Assembly: GCA_027619975.1 (NCBI GenBank) | Contig: JAQCGX010000001.1 | Location: 62,001-126,000, forward strand | Length of the DNA stretch: 64,000 nt | Reading direction: 5' to 3' | DNA from: Nitrospinota bacterium | GTDB lineage: Bacteria; Nitrospinota; Nitrospinia; Nitrospinales; VA-1 | Shown: piece by piece, positions 43,483 through 52,365 of the stretch | Layout of the letters: each line of letters begins with the position of its first letter | How positions within the stretch are numbered: the stretch's first letter is position 1 | Position numbers and translations under genes: made by a program | Notes under the pieces: generated by a model | Told to the model about the DNA's origin: nothing | What the model saw: only the letters and a program-made list of their open reading frames with translations | Databases searched by the model: none

Positions 43483-44828
43483 TATTGCGTGCGGCGGGCA
43501 AACGTCTTTTCGAGAGAAATGGTGATTTTCGCGTCGAAGAGCATGGCGGGATCACGGTTTTGCTTGAAATCGCGCAAAAGCACTTCAAGATCTTTCACCA
43601 GTTTGTTGTTAAAGCCTTCTTGTTTTTGATCGGTGACTATCTTCCCTGCCTCATCCCTCAGCTTTTGCGTGAAGACGCGGACCGGGGCGTCGAAAGCGAC
43701 CATGTCTGTATTGAAGAACAACTCAAACTCAACCAGGTTTTTCCCCATCACCTCGAATTCGTTGTTGCCTTTCTGGCTGGCAAAAAGAGTGGCGATTTTT
43801 CCATCCTGAACGTTGACGGGTTCCTTTTCCGGTCCCGGCAGTTGCAGTGCGGCCATTTGCACGCCTTTACTCAAACGAGCCCAGTTGACGCGCCCCAGGT
43901 GATTGGCCTCGCGCGTCATCCGTAGCACTTTAGGCAGAGGATCGCGGTTTTGGTTCTTCATCCATTGGGCAAGCGGCGGGATTTCGGACTCGGGCAAAAA
44001 GTGGCCGCCATGAGCCGAGCCTTTTTCATCGTGTTCCCGGTAGACGACGGGATATTTCATGTCCTGCAAAATTTGATGAACCCGGCGCGTGAGCTGGATC
44101 GGAAACACCGGATCGTGCACTCCCTGGATGATATAGATGGGAGTGTTTTTTAAATTCACCAGGAAATGCATATAGCGCGGGGTGATGCCACTGGCGATGG
44201 GAACGATGCCCGCGAACCGATCGGGATAAAACATTCCGATCATGTAGGCGCCAATGGCTCCATTGGATAATCCCGCTAAAAAGATGCGGTTGGTATCCAC
44301 GGGATATTCGGTTTGCACGTCTTGAATCAATTGCAGGACGAGGTCTTCCGCCGGTTGCGCCCACCAGGCCCCCGTAGGATAAGACGGGCAGAGAATGATA
44401 AAATCCTCCGCCAGCCGGTTGACCCAGGCCGGAATCGTGCTGGCTCCGCTTCCCCCCATGCCGTGTAAAATGACGATCAAGGGATAGGCCACTCCCGCCT
44501 TGGCCGCTTCGGGGACATACAGAGCGTAAGGGTAGTTCCTGCCGTTGAGATTTTTTCCCCGATCCACCTGCAATCCGGTTAGGGTGACAGCGGGCAAAGG
44601 GGTTTCTTTCAGGATCGATTTGATCAATTCATTGGAAACCTGCGATCCCTTCAACCGGGTGATAACCGCGCTTTCCACGGCAGGATCGGTTGTGGACAGG
44701 AAAAGGTCCACCTCCTCTTTGACCACAATTTTTTGCGAAGGCGGAAGTTCCAAAGGGGCCATCCCCCCTGACATGGGCATGCAGGATGAAATCCCAAGAA
44801 TTAGAATCAGTAGAATTAGAGGTCTCAT
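43482..44828 (-). CDS. Esterase/PHB-depolymerase-like lipoprotein
   Basis: A 448-residue protein with a lipoprotein signal (LILLILILGISSC). The alpha/beta-hydrolase core spans about residues 95-300: YALYVPEAAKAG, LIVILHGMGGSG (oxyanion-hole region), the nucleophile elbow FLAGLSNGAIGAYM, GVHDPVFPI (likely catalytic Asp) and SAHGGHFLPE (likely His). This is the esterase/LpqC-like group. The C-terminal 150 residues form an extra domain seen in related periplasmic esterases, ending with FDAKITISLEKTFARR. Substrate unknown. It is upstream of and coupled to mutS2. Confidence 0.82.
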   Translation of the reverse strand: MRPLILLILILGISSCMPMSGGMAPLELPPSQKIVVKEEVDLFLSTTDPAVESAVITRLKGSQVSNELIKSILKETPLPAVTLTGLQVDRGKNLNGRNYPYALYVPEAAKAGVAYPLIVILHGMGGSGASTIPAWVNRLAEDFIILCPSYPTGAWWAQPAEDLVLQLIQDVQTEYPVDTNRIFLAGLSNGAIGAYMIGMFYPDRFAGIVPIASGITPRYMHFLVNLKNTPIYIIQGVHDPVFPIQLTRRVHQILQDMKYPVVYREHDEKGSAHGGHFLPESEIPPLAQWMKNQNRDPLPKVLRMTREANHLGRVNWARLSKGVQMAALQLPGPEKEPVNVQDGKIATLFASQKGNNEFEVMGKNLVEFELFFNTDMVAFDAPVRVFTQKLRDEAGKIVTDQKQEGFNNKLVKDLEVLLRDFKQNRDPAMLFDAKITISLEKTFARRTQ

Positions 44829-44930
44829 ACATAAACCTTAAAGGAATTTGATTTTAAAGTAAAGTGAACCGGATCACATCAGGTTTCCATTGAAAGACTC
44901 AGAAAAATCTTTTAGAGGGCGATATGGACA

Positions 44931-45926
44931 ATGAGAAACAGGTTCGGTAGTATCTTAATGATTTATTGGAATAGAATCACTCATTTGGCGCAAAGGATTG
45001 TAATGGATAAATTAGCTCAGGAACCACCGGCTACCCCGGTTCAAAAAAGAGCTTTGCAAAACCTGGATAAGAATCAAAATACCCCCTCACCTCAATCCTC
45101 TCCCCCTAAGGGGGAGAGGAAGAAACTCCTTCTCCCCAGCGGGGAGAAGGCTGGGATGAGGGGTGGTTCTTTTGCAAAGGTCTCTATTCAACAGGGGATA
45201 TTATCTTTTGGCCAGGGCTTGGAAAAGTTAAGCCCGACGCGAATTCTCACCTTGATGTTTAAGTGCCGGAAAAAGAATTTTGATTATATGGGGCAGGTGA
45301 GGCTGGAGAAAGACAAGCCTGGACTTCAGGTGGAAATTTTTAATGACAATTATTTCTCTCATTTCGATGCGAAAAAAGGGGATGTTCTGAATTCTCTGGA
45401 AACCACCATTCTCCAACGCCTGGCAGGTCATGAAAATTTATCTTCGGATTATAAATCGTTGATCCAGTCGTTTCTTGAGGCAAGGGTCCGTCCTTCTTTT
45501 CCCGCAGTCCCGGAAGAGATGTTGGAAATAAATGCCAACGGTTGCGATCTGCAAGCAATTTTTGACCGGTTAAATGCGGAGTATTTTAAGGATGCCATCC
45601 AGGCCGGGATAGGTTGGGGACGGGACTCGCAAACACCCAACCGAAGCGCCATACGGTTTGGGTCTTATGATATTTTAAAAAAAGTGATCCGCATCCATCC
45701 CCGGCTCAATCAGGATTTTGTTCCGCATCCTGTGGTGGAGCTGACGGTTCACCATGAGATGTGTCATCAATGGGCGCCGCCCCGCAGGAAAAATGGCCAA
45801 TGGCTCGCGCATCATGCGGATTTCAAGAAAAAGGAAAAAGAGTATCGTCTTTATGGGGAAGCGCGCTGTTGGGAAAAACAGAACTGGAAAAAGTTATTGA
45901 AGCCGGTTGGGAGGAGAATTTCCTGA
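44931..45926 (+). CDS. SprT-like zinc metallopeptidase-family protein
   Basis: Up to 331 residues from ATG 44931; in-frame ATG 45003 (MDKLAQEPPATPV) is equally plausible. The C-terminal 140 residues follow the SprT pattern: FDRLNAEYFKDAIQAGIGWG, SYDILKKVIRIHPRLNQ and the zinc motif HHEMCHQWAPP (HExxH-type). Residues about 50-80 are encoded by a palindromic repeat (45081-45167) that inserts low-complexity Pro/Ser/Lys/Gly sequence in frame. Whether this part is translated depends on the start. The 3' end overlaps the convergent PAS-GAF gene by 76 bases. Confidence 0.72.
   Translation: MRNRFGSILMIYWNRITHLAQRIVMDKLAQEPPATPVQKRALQNLDKNQNTPSPQSSPPKGERKKLLLPSGEKAGMRGGSFAKVSIQQGILSFGQGLEKLSPTRILTLMFKCRKKNFDYMGQVRLEKDKPGLQVEIFNDNYFSHFDAKKGDVLNSLETTILQRLAGHENLSSDYKSLIQSFLEARVRPSFPAVPEEMLEINANGCDLQAIFDRLNAEYFKDAIQAGIGWGRDSQTPNRSAIRFGSYDILKKVIRIHPRLNQDFVPHPVVELTVHHEMCHQWAPPRRKNGQWLAHHADFKKKEKEYRLYGEARCWEKQNWKKLLKPVGRRIS
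45081..45167 (+). repeat. Palindromic repeat (CCCTCATCCCAGCC family), copy B, inside a coding frame
   Basis: The segment begins CCCCCTCACCTCAATCC, contains the hairpins CTCTCCCCCTAAGGGGGAGAG and CTTCTCCCCAGCGGGGAGAAG, and ends GGCTGGGATGAGGGG. It is the reverse-complement counterpart of copy A (5521-5621). Its outer ends are near-complementary. It is in frame with the SprT-like gene. Confidence 0.8.
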
Positions 45927-46759
45927 CTTCGCTCGTACCAGGGAGGATCTTCATCGGTATATAGAAATAAGATGCCGATCAGTTTTTCCCGGCTCTTTAA
46001 AGGGACGATGTAATGACCGTGGGCTGTCATGTCGGCAAATAACCGGGTGTGCCGGTCGTCGGAAAAACAGCTGTTGCTGACCAGCATTTCCCCGGACTCC
46101 GCCGCGCGTCCGCACAGGCAGTCTCCAAAAGGCACCACCTTGTCCTTTTCCATAAACTCATCTGAAAATTCCCCAATGGTGGTGAAAAGATTCAGCACCT
46201 TTTTGTCATTATCTGCCAGGAAGATGCCGGCCTTGTATTCCACCTTGAGTTCGTTAAACCGGGTGATCGCCTCCATGGCATGATTTAACATGCCCTTCAG
46301 GGAATCGATTTTGTGAAGCGCCTTGGCGACGGCGTGCAAAACCTTGTATTCCTCGGTTGCCAGCCGGGCTTGCTCCTCAAGTTCCAGTTCCCTGGTGATT
46401 TCGTGCTGAACCGCGACATAACTCAGAATCCTGCCGGTATCGTTCCATATGGGGGAGATGGTCAACTCGGCGTGGTAGAACGACCCGTCCTTGCGCTTGT
46501 TGATCACCGGACCCCGCCAGATTTTTCCTTGCAGGAGAATGTCCCATATTTCTTTATATCTCTCGGGAGGGTTTTGACCGCTTTTTAAAATACGCGGGTT
46601 TTTTCCCAAGGCTTCCTCTGGAGAATATCCGGTGATTTTTTCAAAGGCCGGGTTCACGTAGGTGATGGTTCCTCCGGGATCGGTAATGATCACGGCTTCC
46701 GCGAGGGCCTCCACCGCTCTGGAAAGTTTTTCGCTTTTAAACAGGTCAAATTCTTCCAT
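45851..46759 (-). CDS. PAS-GAF sensory protein without output domain
   Basis: A 302-residue protein. Residues about 10-130 form a PAS/PAC pair (VIITDPGGTITYVNPAFEKITGYS, FYHAELTISPIWND). Residues about 145-290 form a GAF domain (FGDCLCGRAAESGEMLVSN, HYIVPLKSREKLIGILFLYTDED). There is no kinase, cyclase or DNA-binding domain. The last 20 residues (after ERSQEILL) do not look like a normal GAF end and are read from bases shared with the convergent SprT-like gene. It lies 28 bases downstream of the large sensor kinase, so it may feed that pathway. Confidence 0.78.
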   Translation of the reverse strand: MEEFDLFKSEKLSRAVEALAEAVIITDPGGTITYVNPAFEKITGYSPEEALGKNPRILKSGQNPPERYKEIWDILLQGKIWRGPVINKRKDGSFYHAELTISPIWNDTGRILSYVAVQHEITRELELEEQARLATEEYKVLHAVAKALHKIDSLKGMLNHAMEAITRFNELKVEYKAGIFLADNDKKVLNLFTTIGEFSDEFMEKDKVVPFGDCLCGRAAESGEMLVSNSCFSDDRHTRLFADMTAHGHYIVPLKSREKLIGILFLYTDEDPPWYERSQEILLPTGFNNFFQFCFSQQRASP

Positions 46760-46787
46760 GGTTGGTCTTTTTTAAAGTGAAAAAAAG

Positions 46788-49205
46788 TTAATTTACCGGA
46801 AAAGAGATCGTGAATTTGGTTCCCTTTCCAACCGTTGATTCTACGGAAATGCTCCCCCCGTATTTATCCACCAGCCGGTGCACGATATTCAATCCCAGTC
46901 CCGTCCCTTTTCCCTGATCCTTGGTGGTAAAGAAAGGATCGAATATCTTGGAAAGATATTCCTGAGGAATCCCAGGGCCGTTGTCCTTTATGGTTGTAAC
47001 GATTTTGCCATTGTCCTGGAAGGAGGTTATGATTAGGTTCCCCTTGCCATCCATGGCCTGGACGGCATTGGTAATGATGTTTAAATATATTTGTTGGATT
47101 TCCTCAGGCTTGGCTTTTATAAGTGGTAGTTGGGATAATTTTTTTTCGATTTTGATATCGTTTGAGTAAGAAGCCATCATCGCCATTTCAATTGAGGCAT
47201 CCAGCCGCTCGTTGATATTAACATCGCGCATTTGATCTGTTGCTCCAGATCGAGAATAACCTGACATATTCAGGATAACTGATGCCATGTGTCTGGATTT
47301 TTCCAACACCTTTTGGGCGTATGTTTTTATTTTCTCAGGATTTTTCTCTTCCAGAATGGCCTCGGTAAACCCCATGATGGAGAACAGGGGGTTATTCATT
47401 TCATGGGCAATCCCAGCCGTAAGTGTTCCCAGGCCAGACAATTTTTCAGCCATGGTCAATTGATCCTGCAATGATTTCTGTTCGGTGATTTCCTTCATAA
47501 GGAGTCCTATCTGTCGTTTCTTTTGCACGGTAATGGAGACATCGAAAAATTGATAGGCAAACACCCGGTTTCCTAAAGTCACTACATTTTTGGTTTCCCA
47601 TGCCGGGCCGACTGATTTTGGCGCCAACGGGTCTCTTGGTCCCTGGTTTCCAAGAGAGACCTTGGTGGTCTTGGCGGATTTTTCATCACTGCCTTTGGCG
47701 TAGGCTTGCAATTCATCCATCACGGATTGCCATTGACCGCTGAATTCCAATCCCAAGGTGGTGAGAGTTTTGGCATGCGCTTTAGCGGTGGATATCCCGG
47801 TCAATGTTTCGAAGGCTTCATTGACGTATTCGGCTTTTAATTCATCGTTAAAAATGAGCAGAACATCGGGAACGCTCATCAAAATGCTTTCGGTATATTC
47901 CTGCAGGGAGCGTACCTCCTTTGTTTTTTCCTCTACTTTTTCCTCTAATCCGGAAAAAGCTTTTTTCAACAAAGAGTTCATTAAGTTGATTTCATTGGCA
48001 AGGGATTCGATTTCATCACCCGTGGAAATCTTTAAGGGTTCGACGGCTTCGCCGCGTCCAATACGGGCGGTTGCATTCTGTAATATGCGAATGGGGTTGA
48101 CGATCCTGTTGGATGCCAAAGATCCCATGAGGGCGATCAATAGAATAGACGCAAAACCCGCCGCTGAAATCCATAGAAGCAATTTTCGGGTAGGAGCAAA
48201 AACTTCATGAGACGATTGCCAGGCAAATGTGAACCACTTCCTACCGGAAGATGCCACGGTCGCCTTGTTGGTTTGCAACAAGGGGGCATAGCCGATGATC
48301 GATAAGCCTTCGTTGGTGTGGCCATCGCTTTGAGTGATAGCCCATCCCGCCTGCGGCTTGGTGACATCGGCCACGAGTTGAAGGTCCTGAATTTTAAAAC
48401 CGGTTGGGAGAACGGGACAATCGATCACCATCCCCTCGGAATCAATCAGCATCACATGACCGGTTTCCCCAAATATTATCTGCTCAATGGAAGCCGAAAA
48501 GAATTGTTTTGCCAGATACACCCGGTGCAGAACGCCAATGACTTTTCCGTTTTGATCGAGAATGGGGACTTCACAGTGAAAACCAAATTGATCCGTTCCG
48601 GACAGGGAGCGGATGGGGCCGATGTAAACAAATCCTTCTCCCCCTTTGACGGTTTTGGAAACGAAGGCATAATCCCCACTGAAAAATTCCGGATAGTCAT
48701 TGATGCTTGAAACCAGCACGCCTTTTGAATCCGTCACGAAAAGAGCGTGCGTGGAGGTTTGCGAAGCCGGATATCTTTTTATAAAACTTTTCAGAATCCG
48801 GCTTCCGGAATTATTCAGTAGGTTTTCGGAACCAGGGCCTTTAGCTTTCCACTCCTTAGCCTGATTGCTGAATTGCTGGGCCAGTTCGGCATCGTCCATT
48901 TGTGAGGTTACGCGGAAACGTTCTCTTACGGTCAAAACCAGAGTGGGATGGCTGGCCAGACGGATATTTTTTTTAATTTCCTCCAGCATAATAAAATCGA
49001 TCTTGGCCGCTGTTTCGGTGGCCAGCGCCTGGAAACTGGCCCCAATCACATTCTGCAGAGATTTTGTTCCCTGGATGTAAGAGATGACCATAGCCAGCAG
49101 GAGAGGGAGGGTTCCCACGCCCAGCATGATCAGGATTAGCTTGGACTTTAAATCCTTGAGAGGGGTTTTGACGACATCAGGAGTGGAGACCGGCGATTGG
49201 AGCAT
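46788..49205 (-). CDS. Sensor histidine kinase (dCache-HAMP-PAS-HisKA-HATPase)
   Basis: An 805-residue membrane sensor. TM1 (LILIMLGVGTLPLLLAMVIS) is followed by a large extracytoplasmic dCache-type domain (ALFVTDSKGVLVSS, GVLHRVYLAKQF), TM2 (LLLWISAAGFASILLIALM) and HAMP (IVNPIRILQNATARIGRG). Then come PAS (about 440-580, with an insert), HisKA with phospho-acceptor His in GIAHEMNNPLFSIMGFTE, and HATPase motifs NIITNAVQAM, DNGPGIP and GTGLGL. The orthodox design means it needs a separate response regulator; the one divergently encoded at 49551 is the obvious candidate. Confidence 0.92.
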   Translation of the reverse strand: MLQSPVSTPDVVKTPLKDLKSKLILIMLGVGTLPLLLAMVISYIQGTKSLQNVIGASFQALATETAAKIDFIMLEEIKKNIRLASHPTLVLTVRERFRVTSQMDDAELAQQFSNQAKEWKAKGPGSENLLNNSGSRILKSFIKRYPASQTSTHALFVTDSKGVLVSSINDYPEFFSGDYAFVSKTVKGGEGFVYIGPIRSLSGTDQFGFHCEVPILDQNGKVIGVLHRVYLAKQFFSASIEQIIFGETGHVMLIDSEGMVIDCPVLPTGFKIQDLQLVADVTKPQAGWAITQSDGHTNEGLSIIGYAPLLQTNKATVASSGRKWFTFAWQSSHEVFAPTRKLLLWISAAGFASILLIALMGSLASNRIVNPIRILQNATARIGRGEAVEPLKISTGDEIESLANEINLMNSLLKKAFSGLEEKVEEKTKEVRSLQEYTESILMSVPDVLLIFNDELKAEYVNEAFETLTGISTAKAHAKTLTTLGLEFSGQWQSVMDELQAYAKGSDEKSAKTTKVSLGNQGPRDPLAPKSVGPAWETKNVVTLGNRVFAYQFFDVSITVQKKRQIGLLMKEITEQKSLQDQLTMAEKLSGLGTLTAGIAHEMNNPLFSIMGFTEAILEEKNPEKIKTYAQKVLEKSRHMASVILNMSGYSRSGATDQMRDVNINERLDASIEMAMMASYSNDIKIEKKLSQLPLIKAKPEEIQQIYLNIITNAVQAMDGKGNLIITSFQDNGKIVTTIKDNGPGIPQEYLSKIFDPFFTTKDQGKGTGLGLNIVHRLVDKYGGSISVESTVGKGTKFTISFPVN

Positions 49206-49550
49206 TTATTTTAAGTTCCAGTAATTTAAGTAAAAATAAAAACTGAAATTTTCAACAATAATACCATTCAAAATAATTTTTTGGTTTTGCTATTGACGGC
49301 TATGGTGCACGGCACTACCTTCCAAAAGAAGAGTGAATCATGTGTAACATATGTCACCGCTGGCAAACTCGCAAGGCTTTAGCGTAACAGAAGTGACTGG
49401 AGGTACATACATTTTACAACGGCTTTGCCTGATTTTCAGATTAAGTTGTCTGTCTATGACGATATAGGGATTTGGTTCTTTTTGGGGTTGGCAGTTTTAT
49501 TCGACTTTTTAGGGAAGTACAGTTAAAAATTATTATGGGAGGGAAATACA
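49206..49550. other. Divergent intergenic region between sensor kinase and response regulator
   Basis: A 345-base region that must contain the promoters for both signalling genes. A 15-codon frame (ATG 49339, MCNICHRWQ start) is too short to call. A GGAGGG ribosome-binding site lies before the response regulator ATG. No palindrome clear enough to be an operator was seen. Confidence 0.4.
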
Positions 49551-49946
49551 ATGCCAAAAGGTAAAATTTTAGTCATTGATGATGAGGAAGATGTTCGCGA
49601 AGTATTGAGACTCCATTTGGAAGGCGCTGGGTTTCATGTCATAGAAGCTGAAAATGGAGAAGAGGGTATTGCACTTCTTCGGTCGGAAGACAATATGATC
49701 AATGTGGGTCTGATTTTATGCGACATCCGAATGCCCAAAGTCAATGGTGTGGAGTGTGTCGATTTTCTCAAACGAGAGGCTCCAGGAATTCCCGTCGTTG
49801 TTGTTACGGGTTATCCGGATACGGAAATGGCCACGTCCTTTATGAAAAAAGGCGTGAAAGATTATCTGGTGAAGCCGGTTGAAAAGGAAAAACTTCTTAA
49901 AGTTGTGGATGATATAGTGGCCGCCGGAAAAGACATTGGTTTGTAA
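49551..49946 (+). CDS. Single-domain response regulator (CheY-like)
   Basis: A 131-residue receiver domain and nothing else. Acidic pocket residues are in VIDDEEDVREVLRLHLEGAG, the phospho-acceptor Asp in LILCDIRMPKVNGVE, the switch Thr in VVVTGYPD and the conserved Lys in DYLVKPVEKEKL. A strong GGAGGG site precedes the ATG. It is divergent from the sensor kinase and is probably its target, acting through protein contacts. A strong terminator follows. Confidence 0.93.
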   Translation: MPKGKILVIDDEEDVREVLRLHLEGAGFHVIEAENGEEGIALLRSEDNMINVGLILCDIRMPKVNGVECVDFLKREAPGIPVVVVTGYPDTEMATSFMKKGVKDYLVKPVEKEKLLKVVDDIVAAGKDIGL

Positions 49947-50008
49947 TATTCATGACAGGTAAATTGAACTCGATCCGAGTTTTTCGGCGCAGTCGGTTTT
50001 GTTTTTTT

Positions 50009-50048
50009 AAGGCTTTGCAATCTCAAAAGGTTGCAAAGCCTTTTATTT
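50009..50048 (+). terminator. Rho-independent terminator
   Basis: AAGGCTTTGCAA (50009-50020) pairs perfectly with TTGCAAAGCCTT (50031-50042) over 12 base pairs and is followed by TTATTTT. It lies about 60 bases after the response regulator stop. A T run also precedes the stem, so it acts mainly on the plus strand. Confidence 0.92.
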
Positions 50049-50072
50049 TGGTCTAGATTGGTTATCAATATT

Positions 50073-50411
50073 ATGAAAATGATCAAATGCTATATACGAC
50101 ACGAGAAACTGGACGCAGTTCGATTAAAACTGTTTGAATTGGGTGTGCCTGGTCTTTCGGTTATCGAGGTTAAAGGAATCGGCAAACCTTTAAGCCAGTT
50201 AAAGTCAGCCCCCGGTAGGGAGATGCCCCAATTCCATCCCAGGGTAGAAATATCCATCGTTTTGGAAAATGAGGCGGTGGATGAAGTGGTGGATGTGCTG
50301 GTGGCCACTGCCCAGACGGGTAGTTTTGGTGATGGAAAGATTTTTATCCTCCCTGTAGATGACGCCATCCGTATCAGAACGGATGAAAGAGGCGTGGACG
50401 CGCTTTATTAA
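50073..50411 (+). CDS. PII-family (GlnB-like) signalling protein with atypical T-loop
   Basis: A 112-residue protein from ATG 50073, or 110 from ATG 50079. It has the PII core: MIKCYIRHEKLDAVRLKLFELG, LSVIEVKGIG (B-loop side), and the C-terminal ATP-binding signature TGSFGDGKIFILPVDDAIRIRT. The T-loop (about residues 37-58: KPLSQLKSAPGREMPQFHP) has no Tyr, so uridylylation at the Tyr51 position is impossible, and the canonical T-loop sequence is absent. It is likely a PII paralogue with a different partner. No amtB or glnA is nearby; the terminator upstream separates it from the response regulator. Confidence 0.85.
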   Translation: MKMIKCYIRHEKLDAVRLKLFELGVPGLSVIEVKGIGKPLSQLKSAPGREMPQFHPRVEISIVLENEAVDEVVDVLVATAQTGSFGDGKIFILPVDDAIRIRTDERGVDALY

Positions 50412-50492
50412 TGTCGCCTTTGGAAATTTTCGTCCGCCCCCCTTATTCTTCTGTTTTTGAAGTTCTTGAAATTGACGTCGGAATAACGTTTC

Positions 50493-51191
50493 TTGATATC
50501 AGATAACCTGGCAGGGGTGAAGACCCAAATAGCTCTGGCGGCACAAAAAGTCGGGCGAGATCCAGGAAGTATTCGTCTGATCGCCGTCAGTAAAACCGTT
50601 CCTGAAGAAAAAATAATTGCGGCGCAAAAAGCCGGCGCGGAACTATTTGGTGAAAACCGCGTCCAGGAAGCCCTGGAAAAAATCGACCATCTGGGGACGG
50701 AGGGTTTTGGCTGGCATTTCATCGGCCATCTGCAGAAGAACAAGGTCAAAGATGTCATTGGACGGTTTGATTTGATTCACTCCGTAGACAGCGTTGCACT
50801 GGCTCAGGTGATCGATGCAAAAAGTCAGTCCGAGGGGCAATTAACCCGTATTCTGATTCAGGTAAACGTCTCCGGCGAAGCCTCAAAATTTGGAGTTTCC
50901 CTTGACCTGTTGGAAACCACTTTACGGGCCATTGGCAAAATGAAAGCCATTCGCGTCGAGGGGTTGATGACGATTCCCCCTCATGATCCCGACCTCGAAA
51001 AGTCTCGACTTATTTTTTCACGATTGCGTGAACTCCGCGATCGTATGGCTGGGCTGGCGATAGAAGGCGTTTCATTACAAGAATTGTCCATGGGCATGTC
51101 CCACGATTTCACTGTGGCGATTGCAGAAGGAGCGACTCTGGTGCGGGTGGGGACGGCGATTTTTGGAGACCGGCCACCGGTAGAAGTATGA
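50493..51191 (+). CDS. PLP homeostasis protein, YggS/PROSC family
   Basis: A 232-residue single-domain alanine-racemase-fold protein starting with TTG 50493. The PLP Lys is in IRLIAVSKTVPEEKI. Other motifs are FGENRVQEALEK, WHFIGHLQKNKVKDV, VNVSGEASKFG, GLMTIPPHDPD and SMGMSHDFTVAIAEGATLVRVGTAIFG, all characteristic. It buffers free pyridoxal 5'-phosphate and affects amino-acid metabolism. It is followed after 46 bases by proC, a common and conserved neighbour. Confidence 0.95.
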   Translation: MISDNLAGVKTQIALAAQKVGRDPGSIRLIAVSKTVPEEKIIAAQKAGAELFGENRVQEALEKIDHLGTEGFGWHFIGHLQKNKVKDVIGRFDLIHSVDSVALAQVIDAKSQSEGQLTRILIQVNVSGEASKFGVSLDLLETTLRAIGKMKAIRVEGLMTIPPHDPDLEKSRLIFSRLRELRDRMAGLAIEGVSLQELSMGMSHDFTVAIAEGATLVRVGTAIFGDRPPVEV

Positions 51192-51237
51192 ATGCTGAGC
51201 GCAAGAGGGTTATGACTATTTCAGGGAGACTGATATC

Positions 51238-52101
51238 GTGTTGAGAAGCAAAAAGCTGGGGTTCATTGGCGGGGGAAACATGGCCGAGGCGATGATCAAG
51301 GGTTTGATTTCAGCCGGATTTGTTGATGCCAAAAGTATATTTGTGTCCGATGTCGTTCCCAACCGCCTCGAATTCCTGCATTCGGAATACAAGGTAAAAA
51401 CAACCTCCGATAACCGGGAACTGGTAGAAAAAAGTGACATCCTGATTCTGGCGGTGAAACCGCAAGTGGTACAAAAGGTCCTTGAAAATGTTCGCGACCT
51501 CATAGACGCAAAAAAGTTACTGGTGTCCATCGCCGCAGGCGTACCGATCACGACGATTCTCGCCGTATTAAAATCCGGGCTGGATAGAAAGTACAATGTT
51601 GTCCGAACCATGCCGAACACGCCGGCGCTGGTTCAGGAGGGGGTCACCGCGATCGCCGCCGGAGAAGATGTTTCCAAGGTGGATATTCAGATTGCCCACC
51701 GTCTGTTTGAAGCGGTTGGAAAAACCGTGGATGTCGATGAGGTCCATCTGGATGCGGTTACAGGATTGAGTGGCAGTGGTCCCGCCTATATTTTTATGAT
51801 CATTGAGGCGCTGTCTGATGCGGGCGTCAAAATGGGCCTGTCCCGTGACGTTGCCAATATCCTGACCATTCAAACTGTTTTAGGGTCGGCTAAACTGGCG
51901 TGGGAAAGTAAAAAACATCCTGGCGAGTTGAAAGACATGGTCACGTCTCCCGGCGGCACCACCATCTCCGGGCTTCACACGCTGGAAGCGGGGGGCTTGC
52001 GAACCACACTGATGAATGCGGTGCAAGCGGCGACGAAACGGTCGATCGAACTGGGACGCAATGCCCAGAAACAGGGTAGGGCAGGGGAGAAAGATGATTA
52101 A
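51238..52101 (+). CDS. proC: Pyrroline-5-carboxylate reductase
   Basis: A 287-residue enzyme making proline from pyrroline-5-carboxylate with NAD(P)H. It starts with GTG 51238. The dinucleotide loop is LGFIGGGNMAEAMIKG; other conserved segments are LAVKPQVVQKVL, VRTMPNTPALVQEGVTAI, VTGLSGSGPAYIFMIIEAL and the C-terminal MVTSPGGTTISGLHTLE. Length is normal. It is probably co-transcribed with the YggS-family gene. Confidence 0.97.
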   Translation: MLRSKKLGFIGGGNMAEAMIKGLISAGFVDAKSIFVSDVVPNRLEFLHSEYKVKTTSDNRELVEKSDILILAVKPQVVQKVLENVRDLIDAKKLLVSIAAGVPITTILAVLKSGLDRKYNVVRTMPNTPALVQEGVTAIAAGEDVSKVDIQIAHRLFEAVGKTVDVDEVHLDAVTGLSGSGPAYIFMIIEALSDAGVKMGLSRDVANILTIQTVLGSAKLAWESKKHPGELKDMVTSPGGTTISGLHTLEAGGLRTTLMNAVQAATKRSIELGRNAQKQGRAGEKDD

Positions 52102-52131
52102 GCAGAATAAAATTTACTGAAGAGGCTAAAA

Positions 52132-52365
52132 TTATTTCCCTTTGTATTTGAGCCATTCTCCCCAGCCGGCAACAGCCAATCCTATCAACATCAGCCACGT
52201 GGGGTTCAACACGTCTTCCGGCTTGGTAAAATACAGCATCAGCATGATCGCCACGCCGCTCATGGCGAGCACCAACCCCGTGTATACCCAGCTCATACCT
52301 TTGACGAATTTATCCGGGTCCTTCAACTGTTTTCTGACTTCCGGTTTTAATTCGACTTGAAACAT
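52132..52365 (-). CDS. Unknown 77-residue two-TM protein downstream of larE
   Basis: A small membrane protein of no family I recognise. A soluble N-terminus (MFQVELKPEVRKQLKDPDKF) precedes TM1 (VYTGLVLAMSGVAIMLMLYF) and TM2 (WLMLIGLAVAGWGEWL). Its start overlaps the end of larE by 19 bases, so it is translated from the same message. A link to nickel-pincer chemistry is not implied by sequence. Confidence 0.7.
   Translation of the reverse strand: MFQVELKPEVRKQLKDPDKFVKGMSWVYTGLVLAMSGVAIMLMLYFTKPEDVLNPTWLMLIGLAVAGWGEWLKYKGK

Noticed and set aside
49339-49386. 15-codon frame beginning MCNICHRWQ in the kinase/regulator gap
   Set aside because: Too short, no convincing ribosome-binding site; Cys-x-x-Cys alone is not enough evidence.
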